Shown piece by piece: positions 42,734-51,794 of a DNA stretch of 64,000 nucleotides. Each line of letters begins with the position of its first letter. The stretch's first letter is position 1. The DNA comes from Methanofollis liminatans DSM 4140. Lineage in GTDB: Archaea; Halobacteriota; Methanomicrobia; Methanomicrobiales; Methanofollaceae. The notes below the pieces were generated by a model. It did no database searches and was not told the origin of the DNA. It saw nothing but the letters and a program-made list of their open reading frames with translations. The translations under genes and the position numbers were made by a program. Where the stretch lies: positions 763,606 through 827,605 of the forward strand of contig NZ_CM001555.1 in NCBI RefSeq assembly GCF_000275865.1. The letters run 5' to 3'.

Positions 42734-43730
42734 ATGTACCTCATAATTCACGGAATTATTATACATACTATGCTAGTTACTCATTTAATATGCATTGCGA
42801 ATTAGGCCAATCAAACGAAATATTGGCTGGTATGAAAATAATCCTATGAATATGTAGAGCATCCTCTAGAACAGCATGCTTCTCTTTGATCCCGGTCATC
42901 ACTCGGCGTTCAACTTCCTGATGATATATACTGCCTGAGTGAGGATTTGAATCTGATATTCCGCGGTTCTTTGATCACAAATAGTAATTTTCGTACTCCT
43001 TCCCAAGCAACCGGAGTATCTCCCACAACTCTGGAGTCATATTGGTAACAAGCACTGTCACGCCCTCCGCTGCCCGGAACCTCAGTTCCCTGACTCCCTG
43101 GAAGAGGAAGAACGTCCATTTCAGGGTCAGGTTCTAGGTCTACTTCTTCGTCTGTCCGATCACTTTTTCACTGGATTTATGCAGTTTTATCCTCAAACTG
43201 AACTCTTTAATCGAATAGATAAACAGACCGAGAACTATGATCATCGCCAGTGCCTAGATCCGGGATGGCTTCTTGAGAAAGATCTCCGCCAGCATGAACG
43301 AGAGATCCTTGAGAAAGTGGAATCCAGTTCTACCGCGCCCTGCTCCTTGTAGTTTTTCAGGAGTTCATCGTTACACCGCTGATGACATGAGTCACCGGCA
43401 GAAAATATTTGACGATGGAGAAGGAATGGTCAGCCAAGGAGACAGGGCACAGACAAATTATAGAAGATCTGAAACACTACAAAAAGTATTTCCTCGAAAG
43501 GAAAGAACGCATCAGCAAACAGACACAATGGATTCAAACCAGATTATCCTTCTCTACGTTATGCCGCCCGACAAACGGGTAGTGAAATGCGCAAGCCATA
43601 TGCGTGAAAAGGCGCACGTGTGGTTCCTGGAAGGGGGGAGGAGGCAACATCCTCTCCCTATTCGACGAAGGAATGATCAAGCAAGGGGACAGGGCTCAGA
43701 CAAATTACAAAAGATTTGATACACTCCCGA
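42734..43730. other. Decayed AT-rich stretch between sugar genes
   Basis: No intact gene. The minus strand from about 43240 to 42990 reads as fragments, including AMIIVLGLFIYSIKEFSLRI (a membrane helix) and GVRELRFRAAEGVTVLVTNM followed by TPELWEILRLLG, which look like pieces of a lost membrane protein. On the plus strand a 55-codon ORF at 43415..43582 (MEKEWSAKETGHRQIIEDLK) is charged and unrecognised. A 40-50 bp direct repeat with about 250 bp spacing (near 43420-43480 and 43668-43726, sharing GACAGGG-ACAGACAAATTA) lies here. I read the whole as the debris of former polysaccharide genes. Confidence 0.45.
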
Positions 43731-45374
43731 TTAGTGCGAAAGGTGGGATTCATACTCCTGACACGTACGTGATTCAACAGAGCGGATTTTATATACGACC
43801 CAACCCGATGGGTGAATTATATCTAGAATTTCGTATTTAGATTCTATATAATTTATAATGTGTTCTAAATCGTAAATCCAAGAGTATGTCGAGTCAGCTC
43901 TTTGATTTATCCACTTTTCTCTCTTTGTATTATTAATTGGGGGAACTATTGCATTTGTGTGTGAAGTATCAATTATTAGTAGTGGCTTGTTTATAATTAT
44001 CTCTCTGTAAAATTGTTCGATCATTTCTGGCTTTTGATAGTGTGCTGTAAGTAATGGATATTGATAGACATATTTTGAAGGCGATTCCCTTTTTGAGAGG
44101 AAATTTATTGTTGTTTCGGCGCCCCAAACTAGAACATAATCATTATCATTAGTATTATTCAAAACAGTTGTTATTATGTTAGATCCACTGATTTTGTCTG
44201 GTTTATAATTGCAGTGAATAGATACTATCGGAGATGTGAGGAGTGCTGTAATTAGTATTATGTAGTACATATTGTTTATATTAAATGAATATTTTTTAAT
44301 AGGATTTATATCCTGGTGGGATTTATCTTGTGATAACAGTGTGTAAAAAAAGTATGTCGTGAGTATTGCGAATGATGGTAAACAACTCATGAAATAATGC
44401 CCATATCCCCTACCGGAATATCCAATTAATACTAATTCTAGGGGCAAATCTATTAGGGCAATGATAAGTATTATCCTTATATTTTTGATATTTTTTTTTA
44501 GAATCATTGTTTGATAGAGTCCATAAACCCAAATTCCAGTTAATATTATTAGAAAAAGTTGATTTATAGTGGAGCCATAAATAATCGATTGAAATTTTGT
44601 CAATATTGGAGTTGCTGAGTAACATGCATTATAGATTACTACAGCATCATATAATTCATAAAATGCTTGTTTATAGGAGAAGTAGATACTCATGATGATT
44701 ATTGGAATAAAAGTTCCAAATGAAATTAGTATGGAATACTTACATCCTTTAGTTATTTTATCTGCTGGCGGTAACAGGATAAATATGGCGGCAATTACTG
44801 AAACTGTTATACCAAATAGATTTGGCTTAAGTAACATTAAAATTCCTGAAAATAAACCAATAATGAAATAGAGCCCTATGATATTCTTTGAATATGCATA
44901 ATAATATATTAGTAGGATCAGAAATTGAAGTGGTAGCGCATATTCTGTTGTAAGATTTCCACCTTGTATAAGTGTCGAAAAGCAAGATATCCACAATACC
45001 GAGCCGAGGAGTGCACATTTAATATTAAATATATGTATAAGTAATTTAAAACAGACTAAACTTGCAATAAGCAGGGATATTAGTTCAACAAACCAAACTC
45101 CCCAAAGAGAGCCTTGTCCTATTAACAATCCGAATGCATTAATATAGAATATTGCAGGGGGTTTATGATCCCAGATGTCTAAATAGGGCGTTTTTCCTTC
45201 CAAAATTTGTTGGCCGATATACAGGAAGACACCGGAATCTCTGCTTGGAATTGGATGTAAGGGCGGTGTCAGGGGAATCAGTATAGATACAATAATTGCT
45301 ATTATTACGATTAATGATGCCAATAATGGCGTCTTTAGTATATTGTTTGATTTTTTACTACGTTTTGTAGGCAT
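43731..45374 (-). CDS. Multi-pass membrane glycosyltransferase (GT39/ArnT-like)
   Basis: A 547-residue membrane protein with about ten or more helices and a C-terminal soluble part. PIPSRDSGVFLYIGQQILEG followed by TPYLDIWDHKPPAIFYIN is the catalytic first loop of GT39/ArnT/PMT-type enzymes, with the acidic residue in RDSG. These transfer a sugar from a polyprenyl-phosphate carrier to protein or lipid at the outer membrane face. The acceptor is unknown; in archaea S-layer or archaellin glycosylation is possible. The gene is strongly AT-rich and has no close neighbours in the same operon. Confidence 0.82.
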   Translation of the reverse strand: MPTKRSKKSNNILKTPLLASLIVIIAIIVSILIPLTPPLHPIPSRDSGVFLYIGQQILEGKTPYLDIWDHKPPAIFYINAFGLLIGQGSLWGVWFVELISLLIASLVCFKLLIHIFNIKCALLGSVLWISCFSTLIQGGNLTTEYALPLQFLILLIYYYAYSKNIIGLYFIIGLFSGILMLLKPNLFGITVSVIAAIFILLPPADKITKGCKYSILISFGTFIPIIIMSIYFSYKQAFYELYDAVVIYNACYSATPILTKFQSIIYGSTINQLFLIILTGIWVYGLYQTMILKKNIKNIRIILIIALIDLPLELVLIGYSGRGYGHYFMSCLPSFAILTTYFFYTLLSQDKSHQDINPIKKYSFNINNMYYIILITALLTSPIVSIHCNYKPDKISGSNIITTVLNNTNDNDYVLVWGAETTINFLSKRESPSKYVYQYPLLTAHYQKPEMIEQFYREIIINKPLLIIDTSHTNAIVPPINNTKREKWINQRADSTYSWIYDLEHIINYIESKYEILDIIHPSGWVVYKIRSVESRTCQEYESHLSH

Positions 45375-45475
45375 ATGTCACATCTAGTCTTGCTTTTTTA
45401 AATCGATAATCCTCTAGAAACTGCTAAATATTTGTGAATATCCTTTAACCAGTGATAGACACTTATATTGTTAAT

Positions 45476-46678
45476 TTATTCAAACATGTCAATATTTCTT
45501 CGAATCGATCCATGGTAAATATTAATTATTTTTTGAGATATAATTTGCCCTGAGAACTGGTTGCTATATTTGATGATGGATTGTGGTTTCCATGATCTGT
45601 CAAGGGTAAAAATTATTTTTTCAGCCAATTCTCTGGAAGAACTTGAGGAGCATACCAATCCATAGTCATTAGATATGATAATTTCTCGAACACCCCCCAC
45701 ATCACTCCCCACAAACGGCCTCCCGCACCCAAGGCACTCAAACATCACCGTCGGGTTCCCCTCATTCAAACTCGGCAGCACAAACACATCGCATGCATTC
45801 ATCCATATCGGGATCTCCTCATGCGGCTTCCCCCCCACAAAGCGAACATGCTCCTCCAGCCCGAGAGCCCGGACCTGCCTCTCAAGCCTTCCCCTCAGCG
45901 GCCCTGACCCCACGATCACGCAGAGCACATCCTGCCGCTCCTTCACCACCTCAGCCATCGCCTCCACAAGGTAGCGGTGCCCCTTCACCTCGACAAGGTT
46001 GCCGACCGCAAGCAGGATCTTTCTGTCCGGAGGGAGACCCAGCGTCCGCCGGCACTCTGCCTGATCGCGCGGGTAGAAGAGGTCTGACCTGAAGCCGTTG
46101 GGGATGACATGGACCTGCTTTGTGATCCCGAGGCTCCTGATGCACTCCTCGTTCTTCCTGCTCACCGTGATGATCGCATCGGCGGCTTCGAGTGTCCGAA
46201 CGATTCGATCTCTCCACTCCTGATCCCTGAAGGGGAGATCATAGATATCGTAGCCGTGGGCGGTTACCACAAGGGGTATGCCATACTTCTCCTTCAGGAG
46301 CGCCCCGGCATACCCGTTCGGCCAGAGGAAGTGGGCATGGATAAGGTCGCACTCGATCTGTTTCTTCTGTATCAAATCGTCAACCGCCCTGAACAAGCGG
46401 TCTCCAAGAGACTTTTTCATCAGATCAAGGGGGAGATAGGGAAGGTTACAGGGATGTACAAAAATATTCTCCGGCAAATGCGATAGGTCCAGGATCGAAC
46501 GCAGCCTGAACGGTTTCAGGCGCTGTACAGGCAGATAGTCTGCAATCTCGGCAAGCGTATTGTGGCAGACACAGACATCCACCCGCTCAAACTCTGGTGC
46601 GATGCCCTCGGTCTGATCTTTTACAAAGGTGAGATAGTGATCTGACAGCACCATCAGAGAACTTTTCTTGCCATCCAT
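45476..46678 (-). CDS. Family 4 glycosyltransferase with a composition break
   Basis: A glycosyltransferase of about 400 residues. ATG 46678 (MDGKKSSLMVLSDHYL) is the likely start, overlapping the PHP gene by 25 bases; longer frames add non-family residues. LIHAHFLWPNGYAGALL, VTAHGYDIYDLPF, LAVGNLVEVKGHRYLVEAM and SLNEGNPTVMFECLGCGRPF are GT4 features. The first 85 percent is GC-rich, but the last roughly 65 codons (45476 to about 45680) switch to AT-rich usage typical of the sequence beyond. The break lies near GGVREIIISND. Confidence 0.9.
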   Translation of the reverse strand: MDGKKSSLMVLSDHYLTFVKDQTEGIAPEFERVDVCVCHNTLAEIADYLPVQRLKPFRLRSILDLSHLPENIFVHPCNLPYLPLDLMKKSLGDRLFRAVDDLIQKKQIECDLIHAHFLWPNGYAGALLKEKYGIPLVVTAHGYDIYDLPFRDQEWRDRIVRTLEAADAIITVSRKNEECIRSLGITKQVHVIPNGFRSDLFYPRDQAECRRTLGLPPDRKILLAVGNLVEVKGHRYLVEAMAEVVKERQDVLCVIVGSGPLRGRLERQVRALGLEEHVRFVGGKPHEEIPIWMNACDVFVLPSLNEGNPTVMFECLGCGRPFVGSDVGGVREIIISNDYGLVCSSSSSRELAEKIIFTLDRSWKPQSIIKYSNQFSGQIISQKIINIYHGSIRRNIDMFE

Positions 46679-47319
46679 CTTCCGCCCTCTAGAATGAGAG
46701 ATATAAATTCCCCCTTCCTTATGTGTCCGATGACCTGACTGGAACAGATATCCCACGTACTGGCATATCTGGTGCAGAGTGTCTCTTTCAAGATCCAGGT
46801 ATCGTTTGTGTACGTCGCCTTTACGTTTCCGATCTCCCGAAATAGGTGGGCATCACTCCCAATGAGGCCTCTTTTCCCGAGATTGGATGCCAGCTCCAGG
46901 GCCTGAGCATTCTGATCAGGGGTGCTTCGTGCGTTCCAGACCTCGACCAGATCGACAGCTTCCGCAAGATCCTGAATAGAACGGTGACTCCGGTAAGGAT
47001 GAGGCAGGACTGCCACCCCACCCTGCTCTCTGATCTCGTCGATCACCTCTTCCCACACGCGGGTTCTGATCTCCTCCTGTATCCCGAGCCCTATGATGTC
47101 ACCGGCATCGGACTTCACCTCCGAGCCGACAATGACCCGGATACCGGACTTCTCTTCATACTTTCTGCCTTCAAGTCCTCCTTGAATGGTGTCGTGGTCG
47201 GTGATCGCCACAGCATCCAGCCCCTTTTTCTTTGCGACAGAGAGGATCTTCTCCGGGTGCATAAGAGAATCATGAGAATACCTGGAGTGGATATGAAAGT
47301 CAGCGACGAACCTGTCCAT
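46654..47319 (-). CDS. PHP-domain metal-dependent phosphoesterase
   Basis: A 221-residue PHP-family protein. The metal ligands are in ADFHIHSRYSHDS at the N terminus, AITDHDTIQGGLEG, GSEVKSD, LPHPYRSH and GSDAHLF. The reaction is unknown; PHP enzymes hydrolyse phosphoesters and some are nucleotide phosphatases or polysaccharide regulators. It overlaps the glycosyltransferase (25 bases) and the ATP-grasp gene (20 bases), so all three are translated together. In other genomes PHP phosphoesterases also appear in capsular polysaccharide loci. Confidence 0.88.
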   Translation of the reverse strand: MDRFVADFHIHSRYSHDSLMHPEKILSVAKKKGLDAVAITDHDTIQGGLEGRKYEEKSGIRVIVGSEVKSDAGDIIGLGIQEEIRTRVWEEVIDEIREQGGVAVLPHPYRSHRSIQDLAEAVDLVEVWNARSTPDQNAQALELASNLGKRGLIGSDAHLFREIGNVKATYTNDTWILKETLCTRYASTWDICSSQVIGHIRKGEFISLILEGGRWMARKVL

Positions 47320-48451
47320 GAGCCCTCCAGAACCTGCCCTGCGCCACCCTGAGGAGGAACTCTGCGCCGGTCATCCCGATCTCCACGACATTTGGTACGA
47401 TATCAGCCGGTTCAACATCCGAACGCGTACGGCCATCGAAAAATTCCCGCGCAATCTGGGGTATCGCGCGGGGATTTGTCATCGCATGGAACAGTTCCCC
47501 AGGAAAGAGCCACCTGAACCTCGTGCCAACCTGATACTCAAAGACAGGTTTGATATCCCCGTCCAGTGCCATCTTGCACGCAAGATAGGGAAAGTCCACA
47601 CTGGAAGCAATGGCAAGGTCCAGAGATCCCCAGAACTTCGGGTTGATCTCCATCAGCACGTACTCCCCATTCTGTGCATCCTTTTTGAACTCAACCATGG
47701 CGACGCCATGCCACCTGAGTTCGTCCAGCATTGCCAGTCCGCATCGCTTCAGCTCCGGGTCGAAGATACTCTCCGCGCAGGTGCTCGGCCCACCGGTGAC
47801 GGGGTATTCCCTGATTCGCCGGTGCATAAATATCGCCCGCGGCTCTCCATGATTATAGAGGGCAAAGAACCCATAGCCATCGCCAGGGATGTATTCCTGC
47901 ACGATCGGCAGGTACCTCGATATCGATGAAAACCGGGAGATCAGTTCCTTCGGCGTGTTTGCATAGCCGACATACCCGGCCTCCTCAGCACCCTTTACAA
48001 CAACAGGATATCGTAGTTCTCGCGCAAGTTCCCGAACTTCGGGAACACTGCGGGGATAATAGGTTTTTGGTACACGCACACCTACTTTTTCCGCAATTTT
48101 AACAGTCTCGTCCTTATGACCGGCTAGATCTAGAGCAGCAGGATCAGCTATGGGAAGGTGTACGTGGTCTTCCAGTTCATCTCTTATCCCGGAAAGCTGC
48201 ATGACAGCGGCGTAACTGATAGGGAGGAGCACGTCATAATGATCCTTTTTAACGATATCAAGAACTTTTTGCGCATAGGAAGGGTCTTTTTTTGGGTCCG
48301 GAGCAGAATGGCGAGATTTACAGTATCGTGAATAGAAAGATATACTGCAGGAAATGTGTGACACGACACCGACGTCCACCCCCTGTTTGCCAAGGGATCG
48401 AACTGCAGCAAGGGTATGTTTATAATTCCCGTCAGTCAGAAGTACTTTCAT
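47300..48451 (-). CDS. ATP-grasp carboxylate-amine ligase
   Basis: A 383-residue ATP-grasp enzyme. It begins MKVLLTDGNYKHTLAAVRSL, has RYPVVVKGAEEAGYVGYANT as the nucleotide-binding lysine segment, VQEYIPGDGYGFFALY as the second, and VEFKKDAQNGEYVLMEINPKFWGS as the metal-binding Glu and Asn. This is the pattern of carbamoyl-phosphate-synthetase-like ligases, here probably linking an amino acid or amine to a carboxylated sugar. The uronate produced by the dehydrogenase would be a natural substrate, but that is inference. It overlaps the PHP gene by 20 bases and the deacetylase by 20. Confidence 0.88.
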   Translation of the reverse strand: MKVLLTDGNYKHTLAAVRSLGKQGVDVGVVSHISCSISFYSRYCKSRHSAPDPKKDPSYAQKVLDIVKKDHYDVLLPISYAAVMQLSGIRDELEDHVHLPIADPAALDLAGHKDETVKIAEKVGVRVPKTYYPRSVPEVRELARELRYPVVVKGAEEAGYVGYANTPKELISRFSSISRYLPIVQEYIPGDGYGFFALYNHGEPRAIFMHRRIREYPVTGGPSTCAESIFDPELKRCGLAMLDELRWHGVAMVEFKKDAQNGEYVLMEINPKFWGSLDLAIASSVDFPYLACKMALDGDIKPVFEYQVGTRFRWLFPGELFHAMTNPRAIPQIAREFFDGRTRSDVEPADIVPNVVEIGMTGAEFLLRVAQGRFWRAHGQVRR

Positions 48452-49847
48452 TCACGTTCACCAGAATTTCCTGAGATGAAAACCGTAGATCAATATATCC
48501 TGCTCCTTCGATATAATCCCCCTTTATTTTACCAATATTCACAGCATCGGTGTGGATCCGTATCATCATTTCAGGGCGAGGAAGATCCGGTCCGATTCCG
48601 GACATTTGGATTCTAATGCCGCCAGGTACGCGCTTGGTTTGGAGGACAACATCAGAACGAGCGGTGAACCAATGCGCCGCCTCTCTTGCGGGCACCACCC
48701 ACGCCCCGTCCTCAACCGCCCTCTCCACCAGCATACGATAGAAGCCGCCCCACCTTTTTGGCGCCGCCATGCTCACCTGGTGCCACAGAAGGGTGACGAC
48801 CCCCCCATACTTCTTTGCATACGCCAGCACCTCCTCGCACCGGCGTATCGCCTCCTCTTCTGAGAGGCGAAGGCACGTCCCGCGCCCCCCATCGTCAGAC
48901 GAATTCCAGGTCTTCCCCCCGAACAGCCCCCCGTCCTGGGTGATCAGGGGCACCTCCAGCAAACGCCTGCACCCGCGCGGTCGGTAGGGCTGCATCGTCC
49001 CGGCCCTGAAGCCCACATCATCGTTATACCCGATGGTCGAGTCATAGGCGTATCCCGCCTCGTCGAGTATCTTCCAGGTGTCCTTATTGAAGAGCAGCCA
49101 GTGGACGCGCGTCCCTGCCTCCGCACCAGTAAGGCCTGACACGCGCAGCAACTCCTCCCGCGCCGCCCCGGCATCCCGCCAGTTGTCGAGCCCGTGCACA
49201 CCGACCTCCCAGCCACCGTCGGTCAATGTCTTGATCAATCCGGGGTTGAGATCATAGTAGCCGGCCCGGATTGCGGGTGCACTCTCGCCTGCCTTCCCCT
49301 CCTCAGGCAGGAAGAACCAGGTCGAGCGCACGCCGAGTTCTTCCTCAAGCTGCATCCACTCCTCGAAGCAGTTCCAGGGATCCTTCCCGACCCCGCACTT
49401 TGCCCCGAGAATCTGGGCGGCGTCCTTCACCATGCCCTTCCGCAGGCATTGGTACACCGCATACCCGACCGAGACCCAGCGCCTCTCACGCGCCGAGGTG
49501 ATGTCCACGTCATGGGTGAGTGCGACGATGTACGGGTGGCCCCAGGGCACCGGCGGGATCTCCACAAGGAGGGTGTGCTCCTTTAAAATCTGGCGCAATT
49601 CATCGATGAGGATATCGACCACCGGTTCGTGGCAGTGAGGCAGGCCTTCATTTAAAATCCGCGCAATTTCGGCAAAATAGTCCTTCTCAGAGAGATCCAC
49701 GAGGAAGGCACCAGCCGCATCGACCCCACCCTTGCGGGCGATGACCACATCATAAGTGTGCGCAGGGTCGTACCACTCCCATGGGATCTTGAGGAGTCGG
49801 AATGTATCTTCGACGGGGGAGGGATCAAGATAACAAACACCAATCAT
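48432..49847 (-). CDS. Polysaccharide deacetylase-like protein
   Basis: A 471-residue protein with a NodB-type deacetylase core. The metal-binding HDVD is in IVALTHDVDITSARE (about residues 108-122). STWFFLPE and GWEVGVHGLDNWRDA supply the second and third strands, and VTLLWHQVSM the late histidine. The N-terminal 100 residues and the C-terminal beta-like tail are not family-wide. It should remove N-acetyl groups from a surface glycan. It is the first gene of the compact GC-rich run with the ATP-grasp, PHP and glycosyltransferase genes; all overlap. Confidence 0.85.
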   Translation of the reverse strand: MIGVCYLDPSPVEDTFRLLKIPWEWYDPAHTYDVVIARKGGVDAAGAFLVDLSEKDYFAEIARILNEGLPHCHEPVVDILIDELRQILKEHTLLVEIPPVPWGHPYIVALTHDVDITSARERRWVSVGYAVYQCLRKGMVKDAAQILGAKCGVGKDPWNCFEEWMQLEEELGVRSTWFFLPEEGKAGESAPAIRAGYYDLNPGLIKTLTDGGWEVGVHGLDNWRDAGAAREELLRVSGLTGAEAGTRVHWLLFNKDTWKILDEAGYAYDSTIGYNDDVGFRAGTMQPYRPRGCRRLLEVPLITQDGGLFGGKTWNSSDDGGRGTCLRLSEEEAIRRCEEVLAYAKKYGGVVTLLWHQVSMAAPKRWGGFYRMLVERAVEDGAWVVPAREAAHWFTARSDVVLQTKRVPGGIRIQMSGIGPDLPRPEMMIRIHTDAVNIGKIKGDYIEGAGYIDLRFSSQEILVNVNESTSD

Positions 49848-49928
49848 TCACTTCCTCTGTTCCTGAATTCTGGCGTATATTCCATTTTAGATCACGTAGT
49901 ACCATACATGTTTGCAAATTGCAAACCA

Positions 49929-50702
49929 TTATTTCATTTGAACTATGCAAAAATAATTTGCACCCAATCCAGATATCAGCCCGGACACACATCGATCGAG
50001 ATCTAATAGTCGCTGAATACAAGATTTTCCCAACATTGATTCTATTTTATTGGAAAAAACAAACAGAATACCATTTGTCTGCCAAGAAACTATATGCGAT
50101 TCCTCATTCTCAAAACTTTTTTGATAGAAATAATATGGGATCCTGTAATGCCAGTCAATCTCTGGAATTTTTCCTAGGAGGAAAGGAATTAAACTCTTAA
50201 TGAACCCTCCAGAGTAAAATAAAGAGATGCAATTTGGACCACTGAATAGAATTGTCCCTCCAGGATTCAGGGACTGTTTTATTTTTTCTATGAATATCTC
50301 ACGAGAATTTGGGGAAATATGCTCGTATACCTCAAAGAAAAGAATAACATCGTACGTCTTGTCTGACTTCCATTTTAAAAAATCAGCCTTATGATAGACT
50401 ACATTAGGATGATTTATTACCCGATCAGAGCGGAGGTCAGGATCAACAGCATCAACCTGTGCACCAAGATCCCCAAAAATTGCAGAATAATACCCTCGAT
50501 TACATCCAATATCTAGACAACTATGTATCGGAAAATCATGGTTCAGAAGATATTTAATTGCATCTTGAACCATTACAACCCGGAGATAATGGTAATATCG
50601 GGTCATAAAGGCATCAACATTATTTATATTATTCAGATATGATTTCCAGGATAAAGATGATAGATCGATGTTTGAGATTTCTTTCTCATTAAGAGGAGTC
50701 AA
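49929..50702 (-). CDS. Class I SAM-dependent methyltransferase
   Basis: A 257-residue methyltransferase. The SAM motif is SCLDIGCNRGYYSAIFGDLG (about residues 62-81), followed by VDAVDPDLRSD and VILFFEVYEHISPNS, as in sugar and lipid methylases of surface glycans. The start is TTG 50702, directly next to the TAA of top6A (50703..50705), so it seems to have been attached to the end of the topoisomerase VI operon. The gene is AT-rich and belongs in base use with the polysaccharide genes, not with top6A. Confidence 0.85.
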   Translation of the reverse strand: MTPLNEKEISNIDLSSLSWKSYLNNINNVDAFMTRYYHYLRVVMVQDAIKYLLNHDFPIHSCLDIGCNRGYYSAIFGDLGAQVDAVDPDLRSDRVINHPNVVYHKADFLKWKSDKTYDVILFFEVYEHISPNSREIFIEKIKQSLNPGGTILFSGPNCISLFYSGGFIKSLIPFLLGKIPEIDWHYRIPYYFYQKSFENEESHIVSWQTNGILFVFSNKIESMLGKSCIQRLLDLDRCVSGLISGLGANYFCIVQMK

Positions 50703-51794
50703 TTACAGCACCCCCATCTCACTCAACCTTGCCGGCAAATACTCCCTCGTCACGAAATCCAGCCCCCGCGCCGCGAACGCCTGCTGTTCAGACTTCAGCC
50801 CCATCTGCAGCTGCAGCGCGATCTGCTCCCGCCAGTAATCCGTCGCAAACCGCGGGTCGGTCAGCTCCGCCTTCAACGCCGCCACGTCCTGCTCGGAAAG
50901 ATGATCCGCAGGAAGATCATAATCCCGAATATCAGAGGGCTGCACCCCGATGAACTGAGCCTGCGGCGTCGCCAGCAACTCCGACATATGCGCTGCCTTG
51001 ATCGAGCCGTACGCCACCGAAGCGTAGATCCGGTACGACCAGGGGTCGCCGTCGGTGAATACGACGACCGGCAGCCCGAACTCCTCGTGGATCCGCTTCA
51101 GGAGCCGCCTTGTGGACCGGGCAGGCTGTCCCTTCAGGTGGACGAGCGCTGCCCCGTACTCCTCGTCGAAGCCGTTCTCGATCAGGCGGGCGTACATACC
51201 GCCGGTCTCCAGGGCGATCACGAACTTTGCGTCGTGGTCCAGAAACTCAAGGGCGTCGACGTTGTTCGGGATCTGGTAGCCGGTCTCGCCGACGTTGTCC
51301 TGGCAGTGGATCTCCTGCACGCCCCGCCGGGTCTTCTCCCGGATCCTGATCGGCCCGAAGATCGAGGCCCCGTCCTCTTCCGGGCGCAGATGATAGATCT
51401 CCCGCTGGATGTCGGTGAGGATCTCCAGGTCCTCGACGACCCTGTTGCTCTCGTCCTGGGCGCCGAACTTCGCCCCCTTCCAGCCCTCGGAGATGTAATA
51501 CATCTCTCTTAAGGTCGAGGAGCGGTTCTCGGCGAGCTGCTGCTTCAGAAATCCGATCACGTACGCCATCTTCAAGAGGTGCGAGGCGCCTTTTGCGGTC
51601 TGGGCCGAGCGCACGCTCTCGCGGTCGCCGTACTTCCAGACCTCGGAGGCGTCGTCGTACTCGATGTTGTGCTTCGTTCGCGTGGGAAGGCTGATCGAGG
51701 GGATCTGGCCCTCCACGAGCTGGTCGTACCAGCGCTCCGCGATCCCCATCAGCCGCGCACGCCCCAGCGCCTCCATCTCCTCCTTTATCGTCAT
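50703..51794 (-). CDS. top6A: DNA topoisomerase VI subunit A
   Basis: A 363-residue Spo11-like subunit of type IIB topoisomerase VI, which makes a transient double-strand break. The catalytic tyrosine is in [13 protein letters not shown] (Y99 or Y100). The TOPRIM acidic residues are E195 ([12 protein letters not shown]) and D248/D250 in [14 protein letters not shown], binding magnesium. It overlaps top6B by 4 bases. Archaeal topoisomerase VI is the main decatenase. The gene length is usual for methanogens. Confidence 0.96.
   Translation of the reverse strand: MTIKEEMEALGRARLMGIAERWYDQLVEGQIPSISLPTRTKHNIEYDDASEVWKYGDRESVRSAQTAKGASHLLKMAYVIGFLKQQLAENRSSTLREMYYISEGWKGAKFGAQDESNRVVEDLEILTDIQREIYHLRPEEDGASIFGPIRIREKTRRGVQEIHCQDNVGETGYQIPNNVDALEFLDHDAKFVIALETGGMYARLIENGFDEEYGAALVHLKGQPARSTRRLLKRIHEEFGLPVVVFTDGDPWSYRIYASVAYGSIKAAHMSELLATPQAQFIGVQPSDIRDYDLPADHLSEQDVAALKAELTDPRFATDYWREQIALQLQMGLKSEQQAFAARGLDFVTREYLPARLSEMGVL

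Noticed and set aside
42940..42990. tRNA-like TTCAAATC near 42950 on the minus strand
   Set aside because: The flanking bases do not pair as a T stem and no acceptor or anticodon stem was found nearby.
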